Shown piece by piece: positions 31,829 through 41,173 of a stretch of DNA of 64,000 nt (position 1 is its first letter; each line of letters starts with the position of its first letter). Under the pieces are notes generated by a model that was given only the letters and a program-made list of their open reading frames with translations, had not been told where the DNA came from and did not search any database. The stretch spans positions 124,001 through 188,000 of the forward strand of contig OY970235.1 in the NCBI GenBank assembly GCA_963714145.1. Direction: 5' to 3'. The stretch is from JBBWZH01 sp035544115 (GTDB lineage: Bacteria > Actinomycetota > Actinomycetes > Mycobacteriales > CADCTP01). The position numbers and the translations under genes are program-made.

Positions 31829-32647
31829 CTACGCGGACTGAGTTGATGCCGGGCCGCCAGGTGGTTGAGCTGCGGCGCGGATGACGCGGTGCAGATTCGC
31901 CCGGTCGGTATAGAGGCCCCGAGCTAGTGCCGACATTGTGATCACCGCATGCGGACCGTTACCGATGTAGCCGCTCGTCTCCTGCGCGCCCCAGTAGAAT
32001 TGGTGGCGGGTGGCGTCGAGCCTCGCCTGTGCGGCCTCACGATTGAGCCATGGGACGATCACGACCTGTAAGAGGCCAGCGAGTTGGCCGGTCTGCTCGC
32101 CTTGCTCAGTCAACCCTTTGGCTACCTCGTCGAATTCATCGGCGAGATCCTCGACAGCCTCGGCGAACATCCCCAGCGCCTCGTCCCGGTACTCGGACCG
32201 ACCGGTCTGCACCACCCTGCCGTCCTCGCGCACGCGGAAGATTCGCGAGGAGTCCTGCGTGACCTGTAGGAGCAGGACCATGTCGCGCTGCCAGCCGGCC
32301 CACCGCCGCAGCGCGATGCCGTCGCCACTGTGGTGGTCAGCTAGCGCGGCGCGAATAACCGCCCGGTGCGTGTCCTCGACGGCGGCGGCGCGGTCGGCGT
32401 ACCCGCCCAGCAATCGGCGGTCGACGACCTCTGAGCGCCAGGCGCCGTTGGTGGAACTTAGTCTCAGTTCGCTGGTCCGTACGAGCCAGCCCGTGCGCTG
32501 CCGGCAGACCGCGGAGGCGAGGACGCTGCCGCCAGAGAGGTTCAGGTCGACCCGGTAGACCTCGCGCGCATCGACCCCGTCCGTTCCCGGTGCGGCGACC
32601 GGCTGGCCACGAGGGGTCAACGCAACGTCGAGACCTGAGAAGTCCAC
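31829..32647 (-). CDS. Unknown 272-residue protein (first gene of operon)
   Basis: The start is set at GTG 32647, because GAGGGG lies about 6 bases upstream and the residues upstream of it look non-coding. The protein opens with DFSGLDVALTPRGQPVAAPG. Its middle is helical and coiled-coil-like (EALGMFAEAVEDLADEFDEV, then AKGLTEQGEQTGQLAGLLQV), followed by HQFYWGAQETSGYIGNGP and a C-terminal ALARGLYTDRANLHRVIRAA. No motif of known function was recognised. It heads the operon that also holds the 326- and 505-residue unknown proteins and is divergent from the SF1 helicase. Confidence 0.65.
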   Translation of the reverse strand: MDFSGLDVALTPRGQPVAAPGTDGVDAREVYRVDLNLSGGSVLASAVCRQRTGWLVRTSELRLSSTNGAWRSEVVDRRLLGGYADRAAAVEDTHRAVIRAALADHHSGDGIALRRWAGWQRDMVLLLQVTQDSSRIFRVREDGRVVQTGRSEYRDEALGMFAEAVEDLADEFDEVAKGLTEQGEQTGQLAGLLQVVIVPWLNREAAQARLDATRHQFYWGAQETSGYIGNGPHAVITMSALARGLYTDRANLHRVIRAAAQPPGGPASTQSA

Positions 32648-32973
32648 TGCACCCCTCTTCTTGTCCGCTCCTTGTGTGTGTAGGAGATACACAGTACCAC
32701 GGTGCGTCCGACCGCAGCGGTTGCGGGCCAAGGGATCAGGTCGTATCCGGCGCAGGTCCGGTGACTCGAAGCAGCACTGCTACGGGCGAGGAGGCTGCAG
32801 TCGTCGCACGGTCCGTCGGATGCGGAGAACGTCGGTGCGGACCAACGGCGGAAGGCGGCTCGCGGTGCCGGTTACGGCTGCGGTGTTCATGCAGGGGGTT
32901 GAACCCGACGCGGACGGCTATGCGCGAGCCGGCACTCAGGACGGTCGCCCCCGCTTGACTAGGCTTCAGGATC
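32648..32973. other. Divergent intergenic region between unknown operon and SF1 helicase
   Basis: The 326 bp must carry promoters in both directions. Nothing recognisable as a gene was found. No palindrome longer than about 6 bp stands out. The exact right border depends on the uncertain helicase start. Confidence 0.4.
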
Positions 32974-35900
32974 TTGCATGGACTTGTGTGCAGCGATCTT
33001 GGGTCGAGGATTGGGGCCGGGTTGGCGCGCGGAGCGGATGTAGGGCGGGCTCAGATCGTCGAGTTCTGGCGGACTGTGGAGATGTTCAGCCCGCAGAAAG
33101 TCGAGAAGGTCAGCCGCGAAGGCCGCGTGTTCGCTGTCCGGCCGGACCAGCCGTTGCCGTGGGAACCTGGGCACGAACTGGCCGGACGGAAGCTGCACTC
33201 GGACCAAGCCTGGCGGCACGTCGTTTACCTGGGCATCTACCACCTCGACGCGATGTTCGAGATTCTCTCGCGCGCCTTCACACCCGACGAGGACAGCTAT
33301 GACGAGCCGCCGGCCGGGGAGAGCGCCGTCGCAGCGTTCGTAGTCGGCGAGGACGGGCGCGCGCTCATCGACTCCGAAATCCTGTCCAGCTGTGCGTGGG
33401 CGACCGGCCAGGTGCTGCACCCGGGGCGGAGCAGCAAGGACTGGCTCTCCAGGTTCAGTGACGCCGCGAAGGATTTCGGTGCAGCGTGGCGCGACCTGGT
33501 TACCGATGACCTGGCCCTCGGGGCGGACGACATTCCAGCGCAACAGGTCCCGCGAACGCTCGACGTTGAGGACCTCGACGGGTGCCTGGCCGCCGCGGTG
33601 GCCGCCGCAGGGTCCGGCTCGGCTCTGTCCTGCGCGGAGATCCGGATCAGCAGCCAGGTCGTGGCCAGGCGCACGGCGGACCGCCCGAGCGGCCACGACT
33701 TCCTCAACAGCTTCATCATGGACGACCTGGCCCGGGTCGCCGAGCGGGTAGCAAGGGGAGACATCGGCGCCGCGCTGCGCGAGTACATGCGCCCGGAAGC
33801 CGATGTCCGCACCGCCGACCGGTTCGATGTACGCGCACACCTCGACGTCGCGCTGACAGCTCCGGACACAGTGCCCGCAGGTCGCTGGCCCAGCCACCCT
33901 GAGCACCCGCTCGCGCTGAACCAGCAGTTGGCGGTGAGCACCGCGATGCGGATGGCTGACGCCGGCATCCTGGGAGTCAACGGCCCGCCTGGCACCGGGA
34001 AGACCACGATGCTCCGCGACCTGATCGCGGGGCTGGTGGTCCAGCGGGCAGGGCGCTTGGCGGGGTTGCCCGACCCGGCGAAGGCGTTCACCGGCAAGCA
34101 GTTGCGCTGGAGCACGGGGCAGCGCACCCGCGTAGTCAGTACGTGGCGGGCTGACCTCACGGGGTTCGAGATGGTGGTCGCGTCGGCCAACAACGGAGCC
34201 GTCCAGAACGTCACCGACGAGATCCCAGCGGTCGGCGCTGTCGACGAGTCGTGGCGGGATCGCGTGGCGAAGCTGGACTACTTCCCCGAGATCGCCACCG
34301 CCCTGCTTGCCCCCGAACCCGGCGACGAGCCGCAGCGGCCCACGGACCGGCCGGCGAGCCCTCGAGGCTGGGCGCTGGTGGCGGCCCGGCTGGGGAACAA
34401 GGCCAACCGCGGCCGGTTCGTCAGTACCTTCTGGTACCACGCTCCGGATGAACCGACCGACGACTCGGCGTGGTTCGGGCTGCTGTCCGTGCTCAAAGGC
34501 TACGAGAAGGCGGCCCCGGAGAAGCCGTGGCCGGCGGCTGTCGCGGACTTCCGGGCTGCCGAAGCACGGGTGCAAGCCCTTCGTACCGAGCGGTCCGCGG
34601 CGTACCAGGCGGTCGAGCGCCGGGCGCGGCTGGACGGCGAACTGGCCAACCTGCGGCGCTCGGTGTCTGCGGCTGCGGAGCGGGTGACGGCGGGACGCGA
34701 GCGGCGCGAGGTCGCCCTCCGCACCGAGCGCGAGCAGCAGGCCGAGGCCGAACGGGTCGCCGCGGAACGCCGGGCCGAGGCCGTACGGGTAGCCCGGGAA
34801 CGCCAGGCCGAGGCCGGGCGAGTCGTCGAGGAACGCAGGGCCGAGGCCGAACGGCTGGTCCGGGGAGGCAAGGCCAACGCCGAGGGGGTGGTGCGGTCCT
34901 GGGAAGCCGAGCTGAGCCGCCGCTGGCAGGCCCATGCCGGGTACCAGGAGTCCCGCCCCGGGCTGTGGCAGCGGCTGAAGACGTTCGGTGCGACCGGCAG
35001 GCAGTGGTCGCACCGCGATCGTTGGCTGGCATCCGAGGTGCGCGATGCCCGGAGCGAGCTGGGCGCTGCTCAGCGGGACCTGCTGGCCGCTCAGGAGGAG
35101 GTGGACGCCGCCCAACGGGGGGCGGACGCCGCCCAGCGGGAGCTGGACGCAGCCCAGCGTGTCCTGGCCGTGGGGGTGCCCGAGGAGCCGTTCACCTTCG
35201 AGCCGCTCGTAGCGGCGCGCCGGGAGCTGGCGGTGGCCGAGCAGGAGGTCACGACGGCCCTACGCGCCCAAGCGGAGCGCGAGCGGGCAGTGCGCGCCGA
35301 CGAGACCGAAATCGCCGCTCTCGACGGCATGCTCGCGAAGGTGGCCGCAGCGCTCGGCAGACACTACCCGGACGCTGCCTGGTGGCAGGATCGTGAGCGC
35401 CGGGAACTGGCCGCGCTCTGGACTGACAAGCAGTGGAACCTCGCGCGCAGCGAGTTGTTCCTCGCGGCCCTGGCCCTGCACAAGGCCTTCCTGCAGCACG
35501 CTCCCACGCAGTTGCGGCGCAACCTGCAGGCTGCCATGGACGTCGTCAGCGGCGACGTACCTGGCGATCTCCCCGAGGCGGCAGTCCTCGCCGCGTGGCA
35601 GAGCCTGTTCTTCGTGGTGCCCGTGGTCTCGACGACGTTCGCCTCCTACGCCAGGCTGTTCAGCCACCTCGGCAAGGAGGCGCTCGGCTGGCTACTCATC
35701 GACGAAGCCGGGCAGGCGAAACCGCAGGACGCTGTCGGCGCGCTGTGGCGGACCAAACACGCCGTCGTCGTTGGCGACCCGCTGCAGTTGGAGCCGTACA
35801 TCACACTGCCGTTCCGGGCGGAGCAGGCCATCCGCAACGAACTCGGCGTCCACGAGCAGTGGTCGCCCAGCCGTACCTCCGTCCAGCGGCTCGCCGACCG

Positions 35901-36531
35901 CCTCACTGCTCTGGGCACATGGCTGCCGGACGGGGACAGCAAGACCTGGGTCGGGGTCCCGCTCACCGTGCACCGACGCTGCGACCAGCCGATGTTCGAC
36001 ATCGTCAACACCATCGCGTACGACGGGCTCATGATCGACGACACAGGCAAGGCCCCCGGCGAGCGGTTCAACGCGGCCTACCCGTCCCTGCCGCCGTCTA
36101 AGTGGATCAACGTGATCGGCGGCAGCGCCAGGGGCCACTGGGTTCCCGACGAGGGTCGCCAGCTGGACCGCATCCTCGCCACGCTCACTGAGCTCAAGTT
36201 CGACATGTCCACCGTGATGGTGATCGGCCCGTTCCGGGACGTCGCCCGCGAGATCCGCCACCGGTCCGGGCGGCACCCCGGTCTGGCCGCCGGCACCATC
36301 CACACCGCGCAGGGCAAGCAGGCGGAGATCGTCATCCTCGTCCTGGGCAGCGCGCCCGACCGCCCCGGTGCCCGCAGATGGGCAGCCGGCAAGCCCAACC
36401 TTGTCAACGTCGCCGTCAGCCGCGCCAAGCGCCGCCTCTACGTCATCGGCAACAGGAGCCTGTGGTCCTCCTGCCGCTACTTCGACGTCCTGGCCAACCG
36501 CCTCCCGCACACCCCACCTACCCAGCCCTAG
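32974..36531 (+). CDS. UPF1/DNA2-like SF1 helicase with long coiled-coil insertion
   Basis: About 1185 residues if started at TTG 32974; GTG 32986 or TTG 33022 are equally possible, since IVEFWRTVEMFSPQKV is the first recognisable conserved block. Walker A (VNGPPGTGKTTMLRDL) is near residue 332. Motif II, LLIDEAGQAKPQDAVGAL, near 908, has the DEAxQ pattern of UPF1-like helicases. Motif V/VI blocks are TIHTAQGKQAEIVILVLG and NVAVSRAKRRLYVIGN near the C terminus. Between the halves (about 530-790) lies an Arg/Glu/Ala coiled coil with repeated ERRAEAER-type heptads. The family includes stand-alone and multi-gene defence helicases. It is divergent from three unknown genes. Confidence 0.88.
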   Translation: MHGLVCSDLGSRIGAGLARGADVGRAQIVEFWRTVEMFSPQKVEKVSREGRVFAVRPDQPLPWEPGHELAGRKLHSDQAWRHVVYLGIYHLDAMFEILSRAFTPDEDSYDEPPAGESAVAAFVVGEDGRALIDSEILSSCAWATGQVLHPGRSSKDWLSRFSDAAKDFGAAWRDLVTDDLALGADDIPAQQVPRTLDVEDLDGCLAAAVAAAGSGSALSCAEIRISSQVVARRTADRPSGHDFLNSFIMDDLARVAERVARGDIGAALREYMRPEADVRTADRFDVRAHLDVALTAPDTVPAGRWPSHPEHPLALNQQLAVSTAMRMADAGILGVNGPPGTGKTTMLRDLIAGLVVQRAGRLAGLPDPAKAFTGKQLRWSTGQRTRVVSTWRADLTGFEMVVASANNGAVQNVTDEIPAVGAVDESWRDRVAKLDYFPEIATALLAPEPGDEPQRPTDRPASPRGWALVAARLGNKANRGRFVSTFWYHAPDEPTDDSAWFGLLSVLKGYEKAAPEKPWPAAVADFRAAEARVQALRTERSAAYQAVERRARLDGELANLRRSVSAAAERVTAGRERREVALRTEREQQAEAERVAAERRAEAVRVARERQAEAGRVVEERRAEAERLVRGGKANAEGVVRSWEAELSRRWQAHAGYQESRPGLWQRLKTFGATGRQWSHRDRWLASEVRDARSELGAAQRDLLAAQEEVDAAQRGADAAQRELDAAQRVLAVGVPEEPFTFEPLVAARRELAVAEQEVTTALRAQAERERAVRADETEIAALDGMLAKVAAALGRHYPDAAWWQDRERRELAALWTDKQWNLARSELFLAALALHKAFLQHAPTQLRRNLQAAMDVVSGDVPGDLPEAAVLAAWQSLFFVVPVVSTTFASYARLFSHLGKEALGWLLIDEAGQAKPQDAVGALWRTKHAVVVGDPLQLEPYITLPFRAEQAIRNELGVHEQWSPSRTSVQRLADRLTALGTWLPDGDSKTWVGVPLTVHRRCDQPMFDIVNTIAYDGLMIDDTGKAPGERFNAAYPSLPPSKWINVIGGSARGHWVPDEGRQLDRILATLTELKFDMSTVMVIGPFRDVAREIRHRSGRHPGLAAGTIHTAQGKQAEIVILVLGSAPDRPGARRWAAGKPNLVNVAVSRAKRRLYVIGNRSLWSSCRYFDVLANRLPHTPPTQP

Positions 36532-36671
36532 AACTCGATCCCGTCCGTCTCACTGATGCAGCGAACATCGCCGCCGCGCCGGTCCTCAGCTGGCAACCGG
36601 TCCTGGTCGCCGGCTGGCCACCGGTCGCCCCACTGCTCGACCAACTCGACGACGACACCGACGACGACCGC

Positions 36672-36871
36672 TGCTACGCCGGCCATCTCCTCGCCTGCCC
36701 GGGTGGCGAGCGGCTTCTTGGTGGTCAATTCGCGTGCCTCGCCGGCCGGCAACCACTGGAAGAGCTCGGCCAGCTCGCCGACCTCGCCGACCAGGGCGAG
36801 GATGAGCGACTTCGGGTCGTGGAATCTGGCCCACTCGCGCCGCTCGGTAACTCGCGCATGCGTTCGGTCAG
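36672..36871 (-). pseudogene. Truncated, frameshifted second copy of the mazG-like gene
   Basis: Read on the minus strand it gives REWARFHDPKSLILALVGEV and GELAELFQWLPAGEARELTT, then EEMAG, after which the match to the intact copy at 25054 stops. The C-terminal metal-binding half is missing. A single-base deletion near 36849 breaks the frame between the first residues and the body. The matching 192 bp (36680-36871) is the right copy of the direct repeat. Confidence 0.85.
36680..36871. repeat. Right copy of the 193-bp direct repeat
   Basis: Same orientation as 25188-25380; five substitutions and one deletion by eye. The right end falls two bases before a perfect 7-bp hairpin. Confidence 0.9.
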
Positions 36872-36872
36872 A

Positions 36873-36890
36873 CACCTGCTATCGCAGGTG
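36873..36890. repeat. Perfect inverted repeat at the edge of the mazG duplication
   Basis: CACCTGC-TATC-GCAGGTG forms a 7-bp stem with a four-base loop directly beside the right end of the repeat. No equivalent exists beside the left copy. It may be a terminator-like hairpin or a recombination scar. Confidence 0.5.
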
Positions 36891-37069
36891 AACGAGAGTG
36901 CCCCCGGCAGGTACCAACGAGGGAAGGAACGGGGCCGACCAGCGGTCTTGGCTCTGGTCGGCTGACGACTGAGGCAACCTTGCCGCTGTGCTAGTCACGG
37001 CGGGTGAGGTTTGGCTCGGGAGCGCCGGCTAGCTCGGCCCGTCGGGCGGCAGCGCCGTATCCTGATCCG

Positions 37070-37288
37070 GTGACCGCCGCGCATGACTACTCCGACCTGC
37101 ACCGGTTGATCGACCGGTTGGAGCCGGAGCAGGCTGCCGAGATCAAGGAACATGCGCTGCGGCTGGTCGGCGTAGACGCGGGACGTTTCCGCGTGCTGCG
37201 GTCCTTCGAAGGGCCGTCGACCGATCTCGGCGCACGAGCCAGGCAGGTCGCCCGGGCCGAGCTTGGCGAGGACGATGCTGATCGTTGA
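37070..37288 (+). CDS. VapB-like antitoxin
   Basis: A 72-residue protein started at GTG 37070. It reads TAAHDYSDLHRLIDRLEPEQ followed by AAEIKEHALRLVG, a short helical DNA-binding style seen in antitoxins of PIN toxins, with an acidic C terminus (RAELGEDDADR). The 14-nt overlap with the downstream PIN-domain gene is typical of vapBC operons. The longer ATG start at 37004 adds low-complexity residues and is less likely. The identification rests mainly on position and size. Confidence 0.7.
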   Translation: MTAAHDYSDLHRLIDRLEPEQAAEIKEHALRLVGVDAGRFRVLRSFEGPSTDLGARARQVARAELGEDDADR

Positions 37289-37685
37289 CACCGGACCGCT
37301 GGTCGCCTACCTGAACCGCAACGATCCCGACCACTCCCGCTGTGCGGCGCTGCTCGGGTCACGGACCGATGAATTGCTGGTCACTCCGTACGTTGTCACC
37401 GAGGCGTGCTACCTGGTCGGGAAGTACGTCGGCCCGGATGCCGAAATCAACCTCGTCGAGGCGGTCGCCGCCGGCGACCTGAGTCAGGTCGACATCACGC
37501 CAGCGGACCTGGCCCGGATGGCCGATCTGATGCGCCGGTACCGAGGCTTCCCGCTCGGTATCACCGACGCCTCGGTCATTGCCGTCGCAGAACGGGTGAA
37601 GGTCACCGAGGTGGCCACGCTCGACCATCGGCACTTCCACGCCATTGTTCCCGCTCATGCCGCTGCACTCGACCTTCTGCCCTGA
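37275..37685 (+). CDS. VapC-like PIN-domain toxin
   Basis: A 136-residue PIN-domain protein starting MLIVDTGPLVAYLNRNDPDH. The four acidic metal ligands of PIN ribonucleases are visible: Asp5 in VDTG, Glu in VVTEACYLVG, Asp in LGITDASVIAVAER, and Asp in ATLDHRHF. VapC toxins cleave tRNA or rRNA and are held inactive by VapB. ATG 37275 lies inside the end of the antitoxin gene. It sits between the mazG remnant and the genes leading to the Dpd system, and probably stabilises this accessory region. Confidence 0.88.
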   Translation: MLIVDTGPLVAYLNRNDPDHSRCAALLGSRTDELLVTPYVVTEACYLVGKYVGPDAEINLVEAVAAGDLSQVDITPADLARMADLMRRYRGFPLGITDASVIAVAERVKVTEVATLDHRHFHAIVPAHAAALDLLP

Positions 37686-37775
37686 CCACGTCTGACTCTC
37701 CAGCATTCGATCGGTAGGTGGTGGGGCGTGTCGCAGGCATGATCCAGGCGAGTCCGTGGCAATGTGGGTCCCGGG

Positions 37776-40310
37776 ATGACGAATGTGTGCTCGATCAGCC
37801 CGCTGCTCGGCCCTGACGTCCTGGCAGCGCTGTTGGCGCAGGTCGACCCGGAGCACCCGGTGACGGCCGCCGCGGTGAGCGCACTTGCCACTGACACGTC
37901 GGGCGTTGTCGGGTCGGCGCTCGTCGCGCAGGTGCGCCGATGCGGCAGTGTCGTACCCGAGCTGGAGGAGGCACTTCTGGCGCATGCGGGCGCCAGGGTC
38001 CTGGCCGTCTGGGGCGCGTCCGGGCGGGCGGTCGACCCTGCGAGAGCGTTCAGAACCGCCTGGTCGCATGCCGGGGACGACGAGCGCCACGAGGTTGCGC
38101 GGCAATTGCCGTCTGACATGGTCGCCGAACTGTCGGCCGGTGCGGATGTCTCGGAGCTCGCTGCTCTCGTACACGCGCCTGGCGAGGACGTCGCGGTCCG
38201 TCTCAAGCCTCGGCTCGCCGAGCAGGCGCCGGACGGCCCCGAGGGCGTCACGTTCGCCGAACTCCTGCTCACCAGCGGCGCGTCGATACCGGATCCGGTC
38301 GCCGTGACCTGTCTGCGCACGCTCCCGCAGCAGCCTGGCCCGGAGGGCTGGGAGGCCTACCGGGCGTGGCAGACGCGGATGCGGCGAGTCGCCCGGGCGC
38401 AGCCATACCTCGCGGTACGGGTCGCCCGCGAGTCCGCCTTTGCGGACGTCGACAGGTTCCTGGCGGCGACCCTCGATCGGCTCGACGCCTTGTGGGATCT
38501 GCTCGACAGCGAGACCTTGAAAGACGCCGTCGATCACGTGCTCGAGAAGACCGGCAAGCAGGTCCGCATGGCCGCCAGGACCCGAACTGCGCACACCCGT
38601 CGTCGAGTCGATGCCGGCGACGGCGAGACCGCGTCGGACGCGGAACCGGAGGACGAGCACGAGACCGCGGTCGTCGTGGCGACGTACCTGCTCACGCACG
38701 AGCTGGCGTTCCTGTTGCCGAGCGCCCGCGGCGCGGCGCCGCGCATCGTCGATCAATGGCACGCCCGACGCAGCGATCATCTGGTTGCTGCCGCGGCAGA
38801 ACGGGCGGCCGCACTGATCCGGGCCGCCGACCCCGAGACGCTCGCCGAACAGACGGGGGCGACCGTGCTGGCTGCTGCGGCGCTGACCGCATCCACCCTG
38901 ACCGAGGCGGCCATGGCCGCCGTACGCCACCTCATTGATGCGGCACGGCGCCGAACTGCGGCTACTGCGCAGCGGTACGGGCGTGACGAGTGGGCGGACG
39001 TCGAGCGACAGTTGAACGCCCGCCCGGCCCGGGACCTCGACCGTCGTTCCGGGTCGCGGGACGAGGTGCTGGCACAGTTGGCCCAGAGCGGTGACCGTGA
39101 CCAGATTGTCGAGCTCGCCTGGCGGGTGCTGCTGCGGCACGATCCCTACAGCCTTGACGACGTACTCAGCTGTGATCCTGATCCACACGCCGCGCTGATC
39201 GCGGTGCTCACCGACGCCTACGCATGGGTGACAAAACTGGACGCGGCACGTGACCGCGAACTGCGCACCCGGCTCGTTGACGCCGTCCTGGCCAGCCGGC
39301 ATCTCACGCAGGAGGCGGTGCTTCAACTGCCGGTGACGGTCCTCGGCGCCGACGCACCGCGGTACCGCGACCGCCGTGATCACCTCGTGGAGACCCTGCT
39401 TGCCGGGTTGGCTGCTGACCGGGCCGCGTGGAGCCGACTCGCGGCTATCGTGTCGCCGGTCGTCGGCCGGGACGCGTGGCGACCACTCGGCGACCTGCTC
39501 ACAGCGATCACCGACGTCCCCACCGACGCCGAGGAGGACAGCACCGCCCGGCCACCGACCGTTGCTGAACTGAGGGCGACCGGGATGAACGAGCAGGTCG
39601 CGCGATCGTGGGTGAAGACCGGCCTCACTCTCGCCGACATCCGGGAATGGGTCGTCGCCGGTGTCAAGCCAGGATCTGCAGTGCCGTACCACGAACTGGG
39701 CGCTGTCAGCGTCGAGGACGCCCGCTGGCTGCTGGCCCACCGGATCCGTGCGCTAGACGCCAGGCAGTACGCCGCCGTCAACCTCTCGTTCGCCGACCTC
39801 AAACGACTCGTCGAAGCCGGGCTGACCCCGAAGGACGCTGCGGGGTATGCCGCCGCCGGCGCGACCGGAACACGCGCCGTCGGGGCCTTGCGCGCCGCCA
39901 ACATCAGCGGTCACACCGCCGAGGTGTTTGCCAAACGCGGCATCACCGGTGCCAAACAGATCGGTGCCTGGGAAGCGAGGGGGGTCACCGCGCACACCGT
40001 CCGGCAATTCGATGCGTACAGCCTCGACGAGATCGCCCGGCTGGCGAAGCTGCTCGAGCACCCCGGCCGACTCGGCTACGGCAAGTTCCCGAGGATGAAT
40101 GTCGACCTCGTCGAACGCATCGTCGAGGCCGGTATCGAGCCGCGGTGGGCGGTCGTGCTGCACGAGGCGGGACTGCTGACCGCCACGTTCCTGCGCCAGC
40201 ACCGGACGAAACTTGCCGCGACGCGGCCGCCCGAGCAGCCGTACTCATGGGTCAAGCCGACCGCAGCCGACATCCACACCGCACTCGGCCTCGACCCGAA
40301 GGACACCTGA
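37776..40310 (+). CDS. Unknown large protein with C-terminal helical repeats
   Basis: About 844 residues from ATG 37776 (GTG 37764 would add four). Mostly alpha-helical and Ala/Leu-rich; no ATPase or nuclease motif was seen. A hydrophilic acidic linker lies near 280-300 (GETASDAEPEDEHETA). The last 230 residues contain irregular repeats of about 17 residues built on G(L/I/V)T-x3-(I/V)-x2-(W/F): for example TGLTLADIREWVVAGVKP, EAGLTPKDAAGYAAAG, KRGITGAKQIGAWEARG and VTAHTVRQF. Such repeats often form protein-interaction scaffolds. It is co-oriented with the next gene. Its position before the Dpd operon is suggestive, but no functional link is shown. Confidence 0.6.
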   Translation: MTNVCSISPLLGPDVLAALLAQVDPEHPVTAAAVSALATDTSGVVGSALVAQVRRCGSVVPELEEALLAHAGARVLAVWGASGRAVDPARAFRTAWSHAGDDERHEVARQLPSDMVAELSAGADVSELAALVHAPGEDVAVRLKPRLAEQAPDGPEGVTFAELLLTSGASIPDPVAVTCLRTLPQQPGPEGWEAYRAWQTRMRRVARAQPYLAVRVARESAFADVDRFLAATLDRLDALWDLLDSETLKDAVDHVLEKTGKQVRMAARTRTAHTRRRVDAGDGETASDAEPEDEHETAVVVATYLLTHELAFLLPSARGAAPRIVDQWHARRSDHLVAAAAERAAALIRAADPETLAEQTGATVLAAAALTASTLTEAAMAAVRHLIDAARRRTAATAQRYGRDEWADVERQLNARPARDLDRRSGSRDEVLAQLAQSGDRDQIVELAWRVLLRHDPYSLDDVLSCDPDPHAALIAVLTDAYAWVTKLDAARDRELRTRLVDAVLASRHLTQEAVLQLPVTVLGADAPRYRDRRDHLVETLLAGLAADRAAWSRLAAIVSPVVGRDAWRPLGDLLTAITDVPTDAEEDSTARPPTVAELRATGMNEQVARSWVKTGLTLADIREWVVAGVKPGSAVPYHELGAVSVEDARWLLAHRIRALDARQYAAVNLSFADLKRLVEAGLTPKDAAGYAAAGATGTRAVGALRAANISGHTAEVFAKRGITGAKQIGAWEARGVTAHTVRQFDAYSLDEIARLAKLLEHPGRLGYGKFPRMNVDLVERIVEAGIEPRWAVVLHEAGLLTATFLRQHRTKLAATRPPEQPYSWVKPTAADIHTALGLDPKDT

Positions 40311-40369
40311 CCGGCTCGACGCCGTGCGCTCTCCGGTGGCGTACTGGTGCTCCTTGCCCGCGTCGACGC

Positions 40370-41074
40370 GTGGCGAACCGGCCACCAACGTCCGGACTGA
40401 ACGTCATCGAGGTCAACGGCGCGGCCCTGCTGCTCACGACCACCGGCGGTGGCGTGGCGGTACACCTCACTGCCGCTACGGACGAACCACGCGCCGGCCG
40501 GGAAGCGGTGTACGACTTCTACTTCGGCCGCGACCGACATGATCCCGCCGACGCGATCGCTCGCTACGATCACGCCGCCCTTACTGAACCACGATGGTCG
40601 CGGACGACCCTCTGCGGACGCGACTGGGCGATCATGGTTGGTGGCGATGGCGGCGCCATCGGCGAATACGGGGAGGTCGCTTTTGCTCCCACCTGCCGGC
40701 GTTGCCTCGCCCTTATCGACCGCCACTTTCCCAAGCCGGAGCGCGACTCCCGGCTGGCTCTCGTGGCGGAGCTTGCGGCCGACGTTGTCGTTGGCCAGCG
40801 CGGCTTCGCCGAGATCCACGATGTACCGGGCGACCAACAGGACGAACTTCGAAAGACCGTCCGAGCGCTGATCCGCCAGCGAACGAGCCACTCGGTCCGA
40901 ACGCACTCGATGAACGGAGTCGTCTACATCGAATGCCAAGCGATCTATGACCAGTTCGCCGACCGAGGCTGGCAAGAGGCTGCCGAGGCCATCGACGCAG
41001 CTTTCAGGGGTGAGCCGCCGCCTCGGCTGGAACGAGACTGGAGGATTTCATGGGCGACCTGGGACGTCACCTAA
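40370..41074 (+). CDS. Unknown protein with possible zinc-binding Cys pair
   Basis: About 234 residues from GTG 40370; CTG 40397 is an alternative, and no strong ribosome site decides it. It opens NVIEVNGAALLLTTTGGGVA as a beta-rich region. A Cys in TTLCGRDW and a CRRC pair in PTCRRCLALIDRHFPKP could bind zinc. The middle is helical (LALVAELAADVVVGQRGFAE) and the end is Trp-rich (RDWRISWATWDVT). No family was recognised. It follows the 844-residue gene by 59 bp in the same direction, and is convergent with the nucleotidyltransferase gene. Confidence 0.55.
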   Translation: MANRPPTSGLNVIEVNGAALLLTTTGGGVAVHLTAATDEPRAGREAVYDFYFGRDRHDPADAIARYDHAALTEPRWSRTTLCGRDWAIMVGGDGGAIGEYGEVAFAPTCRRCLALIDRHFPKPERDSRLALVAELAADVVVGQRGFAEIHDVPGDQQDELRKTVRALIRQRTSHSVRTHSMNGVVYIECQAIYDQFADRGWQEAAEAIDAAFRGEPPPRLERDWRISWATWDVT

Positions 41075-41173
41075 CCGCTCCCACCCTGTACCTACGAAAT
41101 CAGGTCCCGATGTCGCTGTCGCGACGTCACCGATAGGGAACGACGGGCGCAGCAGGGCGGGTGGCGGACAAGC

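Noticed and set aside
32959..35115. 718-codon antisense frame opposite the SF1 helicase
   Set aside because: Contains repeated GLGLAFPG-type blocks that are simply the complement of the helicase coiled coil. No ribosome site.
34740..35160. Apparent DNA repeat array in the SF1 helicase
   Set aside because: The regularity (GAACGCNGGGCCGAGGCC-like units) encodes coiled-coil heptads in frame. It is not a CRISPR or mobile repeat.
36873..36890. Rho-independent terminator
   Set aside because: The stem is only 7 bp and is followed by AACGAGAG, with no T-run on either strand.
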